Assembly: GCF_040640155.1 (NCBI RefSeq) | Contig: NZ_JBFABE010000011.1 | Location: 1 to 64,000, forward strand | Direction of reading: 5' to 3' | Length of the DNA: 64,000 nucleotides | Source of the DNA: Streptosporangium sp040640155 | Lineage (GTDB): Bacteria > Actinomycetota > Actinomycetes > Streptosporangiales > Streptosporangiaceae | The notes under the pieces: generated by a model | Told to the model about the DNA's origin: nothing | The model's database searches: none | The model's input: only the letters and a program-made list of their open reading frames with translations | Made by a program: the position numbers and the translations under genes | Part shown: positions 51,627 through 60,728 of the stretch, in pieces | Layout: each line of letters opens with the position of its first letter | Position numbering within the stretch: the stretch's first letter is position 1

Positions 51627-52355
51627 TCACCCGGGCTCGGTCGCTCGGGTTCGGTCATCCGGGCCCGTCACCCCGGTTCCGTGATCCGGGCTCGCCGCCG
51701 AAGCCGGGACGGGGGCGCCGGGGCGCCGGACGCCGTAGTCGCCGATCCCCGACTCCAGCAGGGCGAAGCCGCGTTCGGCGTCCCGGCGCAGGTCCGGGGC
51801 GATGGCGTCCAGGGTCTCGCCCGCCAGCATGCGCTCGACGGCGCGGGTCATCAGCCGGTTCAGCACCGCGCAGACCTGGGCGGCGACGAGTGAGGGGGTG
51901 AGGTCACCGGGAGCGGCGCCGACCTCGTCGGCGAGCGTCCTGGCCAGGGCCAGCTCGCGGGCCGCGTTCATCTCCCGCAGCCGGGCGTTGAGCGACGGGC
52001 TCCGGGAGAGCATGCGCGCGAAGGCGTCGCCCCCCTCGTGGAACCCGTAGCGGTGGTGGCGGGTGTCGACCGCGTCCAGGAAGTCCCGGCGCAGCGCCTG
52101 GAGGGCGCTCTCCCCGGGGCGGCGCTCCCGGACCACCCTGCTCGGCAGGTCCACGACCTCCTCCTGGCGGTCGAAGAGCAGGTCCTCCTTGGTGCGGAAG
52201 TAGTTGAAGACCGTGTTCACCGACACGTCGGCGGTCCTGGCGACCTCCGCCACCGTCACGTTGTCGAAGCCCTTCGTCACGAAGAGCCACGTGGCGATGT
52301 CGGAGATGCGCTGCCTGGTCTCTCGCTTCTTGCGCTCCCGCAGGCCCTCACCCAT
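51627..52355 (-). CDS. TetR-family transcriptional regulator
   Basis: 242 residues. The DNA-binding part is RISDIATWLFVTKGFDNVTVAEVARTADVSVNTVFNYFRTKEDLL split over three helices at residues 16-60; the rest is a ligand-binding helical domain. The tail from about residue 212 is Pro/Thr/Asp-rich. It is divergent from a DrrAB-like efflux pair across 75 bases holding a palindromic operator, so it most likely represses the pump until a drug binds. Confidence 0.94.
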   Translation of the reverse strand: MGEGLRERKKRETRQRISDIATWLFVTKGFDNVTVAEVARTADVSVNTVFNYFRTKEDLLFDRQEEVVDLPSRVVRERRPGESALQALRRDFLDAVDTRHHRYGFHEGGDAFARMLSRSPSLNARLREMNAARELALARTLADEVGAAPGDLTPSLVAAQVCAVLNRLMTRAVERMLAGETLDAIAPDLRRDAERGFALLESGIGDYGVRRPGAPVPASAASPDHGTGVTGPDDRTRATEPG

Positions 52356-52386
52356 GAGGTCATCCTAGGTGCCGAACAAATTTTGT

Positions 52387-52410
52387 AGTGACACCAAGTT
52401 TGGTGTTACT
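52387..52410. promoter_or_regulatory. TetR operator
   Basis: A 24-base palindrome, agtgacaccaa-gt-ttggtgttact, with only one mismatched pair in eleven per arm. It stands between the divergent tetR and ABC genes, 21 bases before the ATPase ATG, so binding would block both promoters. Confidence 0.8.
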
Positions 52411-52430
52411 TTACCTACGGAGGCGATCAC

Positions 52431-53276
52431 ATGATCAGGACAACAGCTCTGAGCAAGACCTTCCCCGGCGGCGTCGAGGCCGTCCGCGGCATCGATCTGG
52501 CCGTGGAGGCGGGGGAGATCGTCGGATTCCTCGGCCCGAACGGGGCGGGGAAGACGACCACCATGCGCATGCTGACCACGCTGCTGCGCCCCACCGGGGG
52601 TGGCGCCACGGTCGCCGGGCACGACCTGCTCGCCGACCCCGCCGGGGTGCGGCGGCACATCGGCTACGTGTCGCAGAAAGGCGGGATCGCCCCGGCGAAC
52701 CCGGTGGGGGAGGAGCTCGAACTGCACGCGACGCTGTACGGTATGCGCCCGGCGCGGGCGCGCGAGCGGGTCGCGGAGGTACTCGACCGGTTCGGGCTCA
52801 CCGGCCTGCGGGACCGGCCGGGCGGGGCGCTCTCCGGCGGTCAGCGCCGCCGGTTCGACCTCGCCTTCGGGCTGGTCCACGACCCCGCCCTGCTCTTCCT
52901 CGACGAGCCCACCACCGGCCTGGACCCGCAGACCAGGGCGGGTCTGTGGGACCACGTCAGAGCCCTGCGCGACGGAGCGGGGCTGACGGTCCTCCTGACC
53001 ACCCACTACCTCGACGAGGCGGACGTGCTGGCCGACCGGCTCTTCGTCATCGACCACGGCGTCATCGTCGCCGAGGGCACCCCGGCCGAGCTCAAGGGCC
53101 GCACCGGAGGCACCCTCGACGACGTCTTCCTCGCCGTCACCGGCCGTTCCATGAGGGACGACCCGCCGGGCGGAGACCCGCCCGTCGCCGATCCGCCTGC
53201 CGATCCGCCCGCCGATCCGCCCGCCGTTTCGTCCGGCGACCGGCGCGTGGCCCGGCCGACCGGTGAGAAGCGGTGA
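52431..53276 (+). CDS. ABC transporter ATPase, DrrA-like
   Basis: The drug-export ATPase, 281 residues. Walker A GPNGAGKTTTMRML, signature LSGGQRRRFDLAFG, Walker B LLFLDEPTTGLDP, and switch His in LLTTHYLDEAD. The end carries a Pro/Ala/Asp repeat (PPADPPADPPA, 12-bp units) of no known role. GGAGG is eight bases before ATG 52431. GTGA overlap couples it to the permease. Confidence 0.95.
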   Translation: MIRTTALSKTFPGGVEAVRGIDLAVEAGEIVGFLGPNGAGKTTTMRMLTTLLRPTGGGATVAGHDLLADPAGVRRHIGYVSQKGGIAPANPVGEELELHATLYGMRPARARERVAEVLDRFGLTGLRDRPGGALSGGQRRRFDLAFGLVHDPALLFLDEPTTGLDPQTRAGLWDHVRALRDGAGLTVLLTTHYLDEADVLADRLFVIDHGVIVAEGTPAELKGRTGGTLDDVFLAVTGRSMRDDPPGGDPPVADPPADPPADPPAVSSGDRRVARPTGEKR

Positions 53277-54016
53277 ACGGGGCGACGAGAGTCCTCAGGG
53301 AGACATGGCTGATCTTCCGGCACAACGTCCGGACATCCCTGCGGCAGAAGGCCGCGATCGTCTTCGGGGTCCTGCAGCCCATGCTCTACCTGGTGCTGTT
53401 CGGCCCGCTGTTCGCCACGATCGGGACGTGGGAGACGCTGATCCCCGGCCTGCTGGTCCAGGTGGGGCTGTTCAGCGCGGGCCTGGCCGGGTTCGGCATC
53501 GTCTTCGACCTGCAGTCGGGCGTGCTGGAGCGGCTGCGGGTCACCCCGGCGCACCGGATCTCCCTGCTCCTCGGCCGGGTGCTGTCCAGCTCGCTGACCC
53601 TGCTGATCCAGTCGATCCTGCTGATCGCGGTGGGGTACGCGTTCGGGCTGCGCGCGGCGCCTCCCGGCGTGCTGCTCGTCCTGGCCATGATGACCCTGCT
53701 CGGGGTGAGCCTGGCCGCGCTCTCCAACGCGATCGCGCTCACCATGGACCCCGACGCGTTCGCGCCGGTCATGAGCACGGCGATCGTCCCGCTGCTCCTG
53801 CTCTCCGGCGCGTTCCTGCCCATGTCGATGGCGCCCGGCTGGCTGGACGCGCTCTCGCGCGCCACCCCCTTCCGGTACGTGCTGGAGGCCATGCGCGAGC
53901 TGTTCGCCGGTCACTACGCGACCTGGACCGTGGGGGTGGGCGTCGCCGTGACCGTGGCCCTGTCGGTGGCCTGCGTGACGGTCGGGACCCGCGTCTTCAA
54001 CCGTGAGAACGCCTGA
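53273..54016 (+). CDS. ABC-2 type permease, DrrB-like
   Basis: 247 residues with about six helices and the ABC-2 pattern SGVLERLRVTPAHRISLLLGR, GVSLAALSNAIALTM, and PLLLLSGAFLPMSMAPGWLDALSRATPFRYVLEAMR split across helices 5-6. GTG 53273 overlaps the ATPase stop by four bases. With the ATPase it forms a homodimeric efflux pump; substrate unknown. Confidence 0.94.
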   Translation: MNGATRVLRETWLIFRHNVRTSLRQKAAIVFGVLQPMLYLVLFGPLFATIGTWETLIPGLLVQVGLFSAGLAGFGIVFDLQSGVLERLRVTPAHRISLLLGRVLSSSLTLLIQSILLIAVGYAFGLRAAPPGVLLVLAMMTLLGVSLAALSNAIALTMDPDAFAPVMSTAIVPLLLLSGAFLPMSMAPGWLDALSRATPFRYVLEAMRELFAGHYATWTVGVGVAVTVALSVACVTVGTRVFNRENA

Positions 54017-54066
54017 CCGTCCGAACGCCCGGAGATCCGGGTACCCGACGATCCGGACGTCCACCC

Positions 54067-54096
54067 GCCCGCCGCGCCGAGATCGGCGCGGCGGGC
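54067..54096. terminator. Bidirectional hairpin terminator
   Basis: A perfect 14-base inverted repeat gcccgccgcgccga around two central bases (functional loop about six), between the convergent ABC permease and MFS genes. Confidence 0.75.
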
Positions 54097-54215
54097 CGCC
54101 CTCCTCCTGTGGTCCTCTTCCACGGTCCTCTTCTCGCGCCCTCCTCCACGACCCCGATCCGCGGCCGCCCCTCCACGCCACTCGCGGGGACGCGCCCGCC
54201 CACCGGGCCGGGGAC

Positions 54216-55706
54216 TCACCGGGACGCGTCCGCCCCTTCCGGCTCGGCCGGGGCCCGGACCGAGGTCCTCACGAGCGCCAGGACGATCAGGCCGGCCACG
54301 ACGCCCAGGACGCCGGCCGCCACCATGGTGACGTTCAGCCCGTGCGCGAAGGCCTCCCGGACGACCTGGCCGTGCCCCTGGCCGGCCGCCGCGTGCGCCC
54401 GGCCGCTGATCAGGGCGGCGGCCCCGGCGCCCGGCCCCCCGCTGTCCAGGCCGTCCAGGCCGTCCGCCACACCGGAATGGAAGATCCCTCCCAGGATCGC
54501 GACGGCGAAGGCGAACCCGAGCTGCCGGAACGTGTTCACGGCGCCCGCCGCCATGCCGCCGCGCTCCTGCGGGACCGACGCCATCGCCGCCGACGACAGG
54601 GAAGGGCTCGCCACCCCCACGCCCAGGCCCACGATCGCGAGGCCGGGAAGGAGGGCGGCCCATCCGGAGCCGGCCGTGAGCACCGCCTGGGCGAACGCGC
54701 CCGCACCGATGATCAGCAGACCGATGCCGACGACCCTGCCGGGCGGGGCGTCGTGGAGGAGCCGCCCGGCGGCGGCCGCGACGACGAAGGCGGTGACGCT
54801 CATCGGGAGCATGACCAGGCCCGCCTGGACGGCGTCCAGCCCCAGGACCGTCTGCAGCCAGAGCGAGACGTAGGCCAGGTAGGCGAAGGCCGCCGCCGTG
54901 AGCAGGGCCGCGCCGATCATGATCCCGGTGAACGCGCGGCCCCGGAACAGCGACAGGTCGAGCATCGGGTCGTCGCTCCTGAGCTCCACCGCGACGAACA
55001 GGGCCAGGGCCGCGAGTCCCGCCGCCAGCAGGCCGAGGACCACCCCCGATCCCCAGCCGTCCTCGGTGGCCCGGATGAGCGCGTAGGTGATCGCGGCCGC
55101 GGCGGCGGCGAACGTCAGCATGCCGGGAACGTCCAGCCCGCGGGCGCGCGGGTTGCGGGACTCCTGGAAGGCCCTCAGCGTCAGGACGATCGCCACGAGG
55201 CTGATCGGCAGGTTCACCAGGAAGATGGAACGCCAGCCGAAGTGCTGGGTCAGCAGCCCTCCGGCGATCGGGCCCGCGGCCGCGGCCGCGCCGTTGATCG
55301 CGCCCCAGACGCCGAAGGCGACACCCCGGTCCCTGCCCCGGTAGGTCGTGTTCAGCAGGGCCATGGTGGTCGCGTACATCGCCGCCGCGCCGAGACCCTG
55401 CAGGCCGCGCGCCGCGATGAGCGTGCCGATGTTCGGCGCCAGGCCGCAGGCCAGGGACGCGAGCGCGAACAGTGCCAGGCCCGCGACGTAGGTCCTGCGC
55501 CGGCCGGTCAGGTCGGCCAGCGAGCCCGCGCCCAGCAGCATCGCCGCCAGGACCAGCGCGTAGACGTCCATCACCCACTGCAGGGCCGAGAACGAGGTGC
55601 CCAGGTCCCCGGCGATGTCGGGCAGGGCGACCATCACGATCGTGACGTCCACCAGCAGCATGAAGGCGCCCGTGCAGACCGCCACCAGCGGCCACCATTT
55701 ACGCAT
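54216..55706 (-). CDS. MFS multidrug exporter, DHA2-like (14 TM)
   Basis: 496 residues. DVTIVMVALPDIAGDLG is helix 1, the motif D region; GAGSLADLTGRRRTYV is the loop 2-3 signature; and the helix 5 antiporter motif is in AGPIAGGLLTQHFGWRSIFLVNLP. Fourteen hydrophobic segments can be traced. ATG 55706 has GGAGAG six bases upstream. Divergent from a two-domain Lrp-type regulator that probably controls it. Confidence 0.93.
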   Translation of the reverse strand: MRKWWPLVAVCTGAFMLLVDVTIVMVALPDIAGDLGTSFSALQWVMDVYALVLAAMLLGAGSLADLTGRRRTYVAGLALFALASLACGLAPNIGTLIAARGLQGLGAAAMYATTMALLNTTYRGRDRGVAFGVWGAINGAAAAAGPIAGGLLTQHFGWRSIFLVNLPISLVAIVLTLRAFQESRNPRARGLDVPGMLTFAAAAAAITYALIRATEDGWGSGVVLGLLAAGLAALALFVAVELRSDDPMLDLSLFRGRAFTGIMIGAALLTAAAFAYLAYVSLWLQTVLGLDAVQAGLVMLPMSVTAFVVAAAAGRLLHDAPPGRVVGIGLLIIGAGAFAQAVLTAGSGWAALLPGLAIVGLGVGVASPSLSSAAMASVPQERGGMAAGAVNTFRQLGFAFAVAILGGIFHSGVADGLDGLDSGGPGAGAAALISGRAHAAAGQGHGQVVREAFAHGLNVTMVAAGVLGVVAGLIVLALVRTSVRAPAEPEGADASR

Positions 55707-55793
55707 GAGTTCTCTCCTTGATCCGGTCGGCCACCAGGATCGGGCGGGACGGCAGCCGGAGGAAGCCGGACGCGATATCGCGGCGGATACCGA

Positions 55794-55815
55794 CATCTGA
55801 TACGTCTTTCAGATG
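55794..55815. promoter_or_regulatory. Inverted repeat covering the regulator start codon
   Basis: A perfect 7-base inverted repeat catctga-(8 bases)-tcagatg. The right arm contains the ATG of the Lrp-type regulator. No ribosome-binding site precedes that ATG, so the message may be leaderless and the repeat its operator. Confidence 0.65.
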
Positions 55816-56781
55816 GAATCCGTCAGGGCCGACCTGCTCGACCGGCAACTGGTGCACGCGCTGGGACTGGACGGGCGGGCCCCCTTCAGCCGGATCGGGG
55901 AGGTCCTCGGCGTCTCGGACCAGACCGTCGCCCGGCGCTACCGACGGCTGCGCCTGGGGGGCACCGTGCGGGTCGTGGGGGCGCTCGACCACCGGACGGT
56001 GGGCGGGACCCGCTGGTGGCTGCGCCTGCGGTGCGTTCTCGGTGCGGGACCCGCCATCGCCGCGGCCCTGGCCAAGCGGCCCGACACGTCCTGGGTGCAG
56101 TTGCTGTCGGGCGGGACCGAGGTGCTCTGCGCGGCCGACCCGGCCTCGGACAAGGAACGCGACGTCCTGATGCTCGAGAAGCTCCAGCGCACCGACCGCG
56201 TCGTCGCGGTCACCGCGTACTCGATGCTGCACATGTTCGCCGGAGGCTCGGTCGGCTGCGGCCTGTTCGAGGTGCTCGCCGAGCCGCAGGTCGCCGCCCT
56301 GCGCCCGCCGCCGCCGTCCGCGCGCGGCCCGGTGGAACTGTCGGACCGGGACCGGCTCCTGCTCGCGGAACTCTCCGTGGACGGCCGGGCCTCCCACACC
56401 GACCTGGCGGCGGCCACGGGCTGGTCGGAGTCGACCGTCCGGCGCCGGCTCGACCAGCTCCGCGAGTCCGGCGCGCTCTACTACGACCTGGAGGTCGACT
56501 CGCCCTACTTCGGTCTCCGCACCATGGCCTGGCTCTGGATGGCGGTGTCGCCCTCCTGCCTGGCCGCCGTCGGCGAGGCCCTGAACACCCACCCCGAGGT
56601 GACCTTCGCCGCGGCCACCACCGGCCCGACGAACCTCGCGGTCAACGTCGTCTGCCGGGATGACGAGGCGCTGTACGCCTACCTCAGCGGCCGGATCGCG
56701 GGTCTTCCCGGCATCCAGGGGCTGGAGACCGCCCCGATCATCCGCAACGTCAAGCAGTCGGGTTCGCTCCTGCCCGTCTGA
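55813..56781 (+). CDS. Two-domain Lrp/AsnC-family regulator
   Basis: 322 residues, about twice the usual length. The first helix-turn-helix is LVHALGLDGRAPFSRIGEVL with SDQTVARRYRRLR; the second, near residue 178, is DRLLLAELSVDGRASHTDLA with SESTVRRRLDQLR. Each is followed by a ligand-domain-like half (WVQLLSGGTEVLCAAD; TFAAATTGPTNLAVNVVC). It is a fused dimer form seen in actinobacteria. It is divergent from the MFS exporter, its likely target. Confidence 0.9.
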   Translation: MESVRADLLDRQLVHALGLDGRAPFSRIGEVLGVSDQTVARRYRRLRLGGTVRVVGALDHRTVGGTRWWLRLRCVLGAGPAIAAALAKRPDTSWVQLLSGGTEVLCAADPASDKERDVLMLEKLQRTDRVVAVTAYSMLHMFAGGSVGCGLFEVLAEPQVAALRPPPPSARGPVELSDRDRLLLAELSVDGRASHTDLAAATGWSESTVRRRLDQLRESGALYYDLEVDSPYFGLRTMAWLWMAVSPSCLAAVGEALNTHPEVTFAAATTGPTNLAVNVVCRDDEALYAYLSGRIAGLPGIQGLETAPIIRNVKQSGSLLPV

Positions 56782-56844
56782 CGCCCGGCCCGCCACCCGG
56801 TCGGTCCCGCCCGATCGGTCCCGAGCCAGGCCCGCCCCCGGGTC

Positions 56845-57090
56845 TCACTCCGGGGGGCCGTAGGGCTCTATGCGCGGATCGGCGTAGGGCCCCCCGCCCG
56901 CCGCGAGGCCGGTGCGACGGGCGGCGCTCTCGCTCACCCGCAGGCCGTACAGGCCCTGGCCCGGATCGAGGGGATCGATGAGCACCAGGCCGTACCCGAC
57001 GTCGACCTCCTCCTCCGGCAGCTCCAGATGCCGCAGGGCCTGCGCGAGCGTCGCGCCGGAGGGGAGCCGCACCGTGATGAGGACCATCAC
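56845..57090 (-). CDS. Small protein downstream of the subtilisin-like protease
   Basis: 81 residues from GTG 57090 (ATG 57087 also possible), one base after the protease stop codon, so clearly co-translated. It reads MVLITVRLPSGATLAQALRHLEL, then DVGYGLVLIDPLDPGQGLYGLRV, with an acidic, Pro/Gly-rich end. I do not recognise a family. By position it could be an inhibitor, chaperone or substrate of the protease. Confidence 0.65.
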   Translation of the reverse strand: MMVLITVRLPSGATLAQALRHLELPEEEVDVGYGLVLIDPLDPGQGLYGLRVSESAARRTGLAAGGGPYADPRIEPYGPPE

Positions 57091-57091
57091 C

Positions 57092-58453
57092 TCACGGTAC
57101 GCGCCCCGCCCGGCGCCGCAATGAGGCGAGTACCCCGGAGGGGTCGACGACCCCGTAGCCGTGGTCGTCGTCGAACCCGACGTCGCTGCGGTCGTCGGCG
57201 GTCCGGCGCAGCAGGGTGCGCAACTGGGCGGGGGACAGCCGGGAGGCGGGCCAGAGGGTGCGCACGGCCGCGACCAGGCCCGCCGCGACCGGGCACGCGG
57301 CCGAGGTGCCCGAGTCGGGCTCGTCGTCGCCGAACGCCCGCGAGCCCGAGAAATGGGTGTAGGCGCACAGGTCGGGCTTGCGGGCGAACAGGCGGCCGGG
57401 CCCCTGGGAGGAGTAGCCGACCCGCTCGCCGCGGGTGTCGACGCCCCCGACCGACAGCACGGCGGCGTGGGAGTTGGCGCCCGTGATCGGCCGCTCGGGG
57501 TAGGCGCAGCGGCCGTCCGGGCAGTCGCGGCCGCAGTTGCCCGCGGCGAAGAGCACGTCCGCGCCGGCCCGCTCCAGGCTGGAGACGATCAGGTTGAACG
57601 GGTGGGCCGGGTTGTCGGAGTAGTTGCCCGGATGGCCCGCGGGGAAGTCCCACTCCGGGGAGAAGGACCCCCAGCTGTTGCTGATCACCAGGGAGCGCGA
57701 GGCGGCGGGCTGGTCCTCCAGGACGGTGCGCAGGTGGGCGAAGGCCGCCACCGCGTCCGAGAGCAGGCCGTCCAGCGCCGAACCGCCCGGACGCCGGGAG
57801 AGCAGCACGGGCACGTCGACGATCGACGCCCTGGGGGCGGCGATGAGCGCGTCGAAGGCGCACATCGTGCCGTGGTCGACGGGGAACTCACCGGCCCTGC
57901 CCGTCACCCCCTCGGGCTTCCAGCTGCGCCCCACGTCGAGGGTCACCTCCCGGCCCAGCCGGCGGGCGACGTGCGCGCGGTTGACGCCGCTGTCGAGGAT
58001 CGCGAGCGCCACCCCGGAGCCGTCCAGACCCTCGGCGGCCAGGTCGGCGACGCCGAGCAGCCGCTCCACGTCGTGCCAGTCACCTACCGGGGGCGTGCCG
58101 CCGCAGGTCAGGCCCGGCCGGATCACCGGGTCGGCGAACACCCCCACCACCTCGCGCCGGAGCGCGGGCAGCAGGGTGATCCGGGTGGACACCTCGTCGT
58201 CGGAGATCTCCCCGCGGACCAGGACGGAGGCCTCGTCGTCGGCGAAGGAGAACGCCAGCGGCTGGTTCAGCGACAGCGGGTCGCCGCCCCCGGCGGCGGG
58301 CACCGGGCGGGGCGCCACGACCGGGGCGTAGGAGGGGTCCAGGACCACCCCGGGCAGCGCGTCGGCGACGTCGGAGGCCGCGGTGCTCATCGTGGGGTCG
58401 GCCACGGCCGCGACGACGTCGGGGGAGGGGCGGAGCTGGAGCAGGACCCGCAT
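57092..58453 (-). CDS. Subtilisin-like (S8) serine protease, no signal peptide
   Basis: 453 residues. The triad is visible: Asp in VALAILDSGVN, His in DHGTMCAF, Ser in SGTSAACPVAAGLVAA, with the oxyanion Asn in ISNSWGS. A Cys-rich insert FAAGNCGRDCPDGRCAYP sits between the oxyanion strand and the Ser. The first 130 residues resemble no standard propeptide and there is no signal sequence, so it likely acts inside the cell. ATG 58453 has only a weak ribosome-binding site; an upstream ATG 19 codons earlier is possible. Paired with the 81-residue gene. Confidence 0.88.
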   Translation of the reverse strand: MRVLLQLRPSPDVVAAVADPTMSTAASDVADALPGVVLDPSYAPVVAPRPVPAAGGGDPLSLNQPLAFSFADDEASVLVRGEISDDEVSTRITLLPALRREVVGVFADPVIRPGLTCGGTPPVGDWHDVERLLGVADLAAEGLDGSGVALAILDSGVNRAHVARRLGREVTLDVGRSWKPEGVTGRAGEFPVDHGTMCAFDALIAAPRASIVDVPVLLSRRPGGSALDGLLSDAVAAFAHLRTVLEDQPAASRSLVISNSWGSFSPEWDFPAGHPGNYSDNPAHPFNLIVSSLERAGADVLFAAGNCGRDCPDGRCAYPERPITGANSHAAVLSVGGVDTRGERVGYSSQGPGRLFARKPDLCAYTHFSGSRAFGDDEPDSGTSAACPVAAGLVAAVRTLWPASRLSPAQLRTLLRRTADDRSDVGFDDDHGYGVVDPSGVLASLRRRAGRVP

Positions 58454-58625
58454 GACGCACCACCGGGAGTCGAGGGGGATCAGGTCCCACCACATTCCTT
58501 CATCCACCCCGGCCGCGTCCAGCCGTTGAAACCCGCACCGAACAGGAGCCATGCCGCATAGACGGTGCAAACAACCGGTGTGGATTTCCTTCCCTGCGCC
58601 GGTGTCGATCACTACGTTGGGCGGC

Positions 58626-60674
58626 ATGACCGCAGCGGCGGAGACGACGCCAATCCCGCGCCCCGAAGTCCGGCACGCCCACTGGATGCCCACCCGGCCC
58701 AGACTGGTCGTGGCCAGCGGCTTCATGCTCTTCCTGGAGCTGGCCCTGATCCGGTGGACCGGATCGAACATCGTTCACCTGAGCTACTTCACCAATTTCG
58801 TCCTCCTGGGATCGTTCCTCGGCATCGGGCTCGGCTTCCTGCGGGTGGGCCGCACCACCCGCCAGCCGTACTACTCGCCGATCGTGCTGGCCGTGCTGGT
58901 CCTGGTCGTGCTGTTCTTCCCGGTGACGGTGGACCGCCAGACCGAGGGCGTCCTGTACTGGACGAGCCTGAGCACCAGCGGGCCGCCGCCCTGGCTGATC
59001 CTGCCCGTGATCTTCGCCGCGGCGGCGATCGTGCTGATGGGCCCGGCCGAGCTGGTCGGGCGCTGCTTCCCCGAGCTCGAACGGCTGGAGGCCTACCGCT
59101 ACGACCTGATCGGCAGCCTCAGCGGCATCGGGCTGTTCACCGCGCTGTCGTTCCTCAGCGCGCCGCCGGTGGTGTGGGGGACGATCGCCGCGGTCGCCTA
59201 CGCGGTGCTGCTGTGGCCCCGCAGGGTCTGGGCCCGCGTGGCGCTGATCGTGCCGTCGCTCGTCATCGTCGGCGCCCTCGCCACCGAGACGCTGACGGCC
59301 GGGGCGCTGTGGTCGCCGTACTACAAGGTGACCTACGTGCGCGGGCAGTGGGAGGGCGTGCCGCTGATGGACATCAAGGTCAACGGCATCCCGCACCAGC
59401 AGGCCTCACCGGCGAAGAGCCGCCTGGAGTGGGAGCGCCAGTACGCCCTGCCGTACGAGCGGGCCGCCTCCGGCAGGCTGGACGACGTGCTGATCGTGGG
59501 CGCGGGCAGCGGCACCGACGTGTCGATCGCCCTGTCCAAGGGCGCCGGGCGGGTGGACGCCGTGGAGATCGACCCCAAGCTGCTCGAGCTCGGCCGCTCC
59601 TACCACCCGGACCTGCCCTACGGCGACCCCCGGGTCACCGCCCACGTCACCGACGGCCGCGCCTTCCTGGAGGGGACCTCCAAGAAGTACGACCTGATCC
59701 TGTTCGCGCTGCCCGACTCGCTCACCCTGGTCTCCGGGGCCAGCTCGCTGCGGCTGGAGAGCTACCTGTTCACCCAGCAGGCGATGGAGGCGGCCAGGGA
59801 CCACCTCAAACCCGGCGGCGCCTTCTCGATGTACAACTACTACCGGGAGAGCTGGCTGGTCGACCGGCTCGGCGCGACCATGCAGGCCGCGTTCGGGCAC
59901 AAGCCGTGCGTCGACATCGTCAGCGAGACCGGCCAGCAGGCGGTCATCACCGCGGGCCTCACCCCGCAGGGACAGCGGTGCGGCGCAGAGTGGGCGGGAG
60001 CGACCGCCCAGACCCCGCCGCCGGCCAGTGACGACCTGCCCTTCCTCTACCTGAAGGACCGGACGATCCCGCAGATCTACATCGTCACGCTGGGGCTGAT
60101 CCTCCTGGTCAGCCTGCTCGCCGTCCGGGCCGTGGCCGGCCCGTACCGCAGGATGCGGCCGTACGCGGACCTGTTCCTGCTCGGGGTGGCGTTCCTGCTC
60201 CTGGAGACCAAGAGCGTCACCGGTTTCGCGCTGCTGTTCGGCACCACCTGGGTGGTGAACGCGATCGTGTTCGCTGGGGTGCTGGTCGCCGTGCTCGCCG
60301 CGGTGGAGGTGACCCGCCGCTTCCGGGTGCCGTCCCTGCCGGTCATGTACGGGATACTGCTGGCCGGGCTGGTCCTGGCCTGGCTGGTGCCCAACTCCTG
60401 GCTGCTGGGGCTGCCGCTGCCGCTGCGCGCGGTGGCGGCCGTGGTCGTGGCGTTCCTGCCGATCTTCGCGGCCAACGTGGTGTTCGCCAAGCGCTTCGCC
60501 GACTCCGCCGACCCGACCGTGTCCTTCGGCGCGAACCTGCTGGGCGCCATGGTCGGCGGCTGCCTGGAGTACCTGGCGCTGGTCATCGGCTACCAGGCGC
60601 TGCTGATCGTGGCCGGCCTGATCTACCTGGGCGCCTTCGCGCTGCTGCCCAGGACCGCCAAGGCCGTCGCCTGA
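58626..60674 (+). CDS. Membrane protein with spermidine-synthase-like domain
   Basis: 682 residues. About seven N-terminal helices, starting ASGFMLFLELALIRW, precede a cytoplasmic methyltransferase-fold domain (DDVLIVGAGSGTDVSIALSKGAGRVDAVEIDP near residues 295-325; YDLILFALPDSLTLV). Seven more helices follow (IYIVTLGLILLVSLLAV onward). Such fused proteins are widespread and of unknown substrate; the SAM/decarboxy-SAM site looks intact. Divergent from the protease operon across 172 bases. Confidence 0.88.
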   Translation: MTAAAETTPIPRPEVRHAHWMPTRPRLVVASGFMLFLELALIRWTGSNIVHLSYFTNFVLLGSFLGIGLGFLRVGRTTRQPYYSPIVLAVLVLVVLFFPVTVDRQTEGVLYWTSLSTSGPPPWLILPVIFAAAAIVLMGPAELVGRCFPELERLEAYRYDLIGSLSGIGLFTALSFLSAPPVVWGTIAAVAYAVLLWPRRVWARVALIVPSLVIVGALATETLTAGALWSPYYKVTYVRGQWEGVPLMDIKVNGIPHQQASPAKSRLEWERQYALPYERAASGRLDDVLIVGAGSGTDVSIALSKGAGRVDAVEIDPKLLELGRSYHPDLPYGDPRVTAHVTDGRAFLEGTSKKYDLILFALPDSLTLVSGASSLRLESYLFTQQAMEAARDHLKPGGAFSMYNYYRESWLVDRLGATMQAAFGHKPCVDIVSETGQQAVITAGLTPQGQRCGAEWAGATAQTPPPASDDLPFLYLKDRTIPQIYIVTLGLILLVSLLAVRAVAGPYRRMRPYADLFLLGVAFLLLETKSVTGFALLFGTTWVVNAIVFAGVLVAVLAAVEVTRRFRVPSLPVMYGILLAGLVLAWLVPNSWLLGLPLPLRAVAAVVVAFLPIFAANVVFAKRFADSADPTVSFGANLLGAMVGGCLEYLALVIGYQALLIVAGLIYLGAFALLPRTAKAVA

Positions 60675-60721
60675 GGCGGGGCGGCCCCGGGGTTCGTCGG
60701 GAACCCCGGGGCCGCCCCGCC
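60675..60721. terminator. Long bidirectional hairpin terminator
   Basis: A perfect 21-base stem, from ggcggggcggccccggggtt onward, with loop gtcgg, starting at the base after the stop codon of the membrane protein and ending eight bases before the stop of the LCP gene. Confidence 0.9.
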
Positions 60722-60728
60722 CGGCCGG

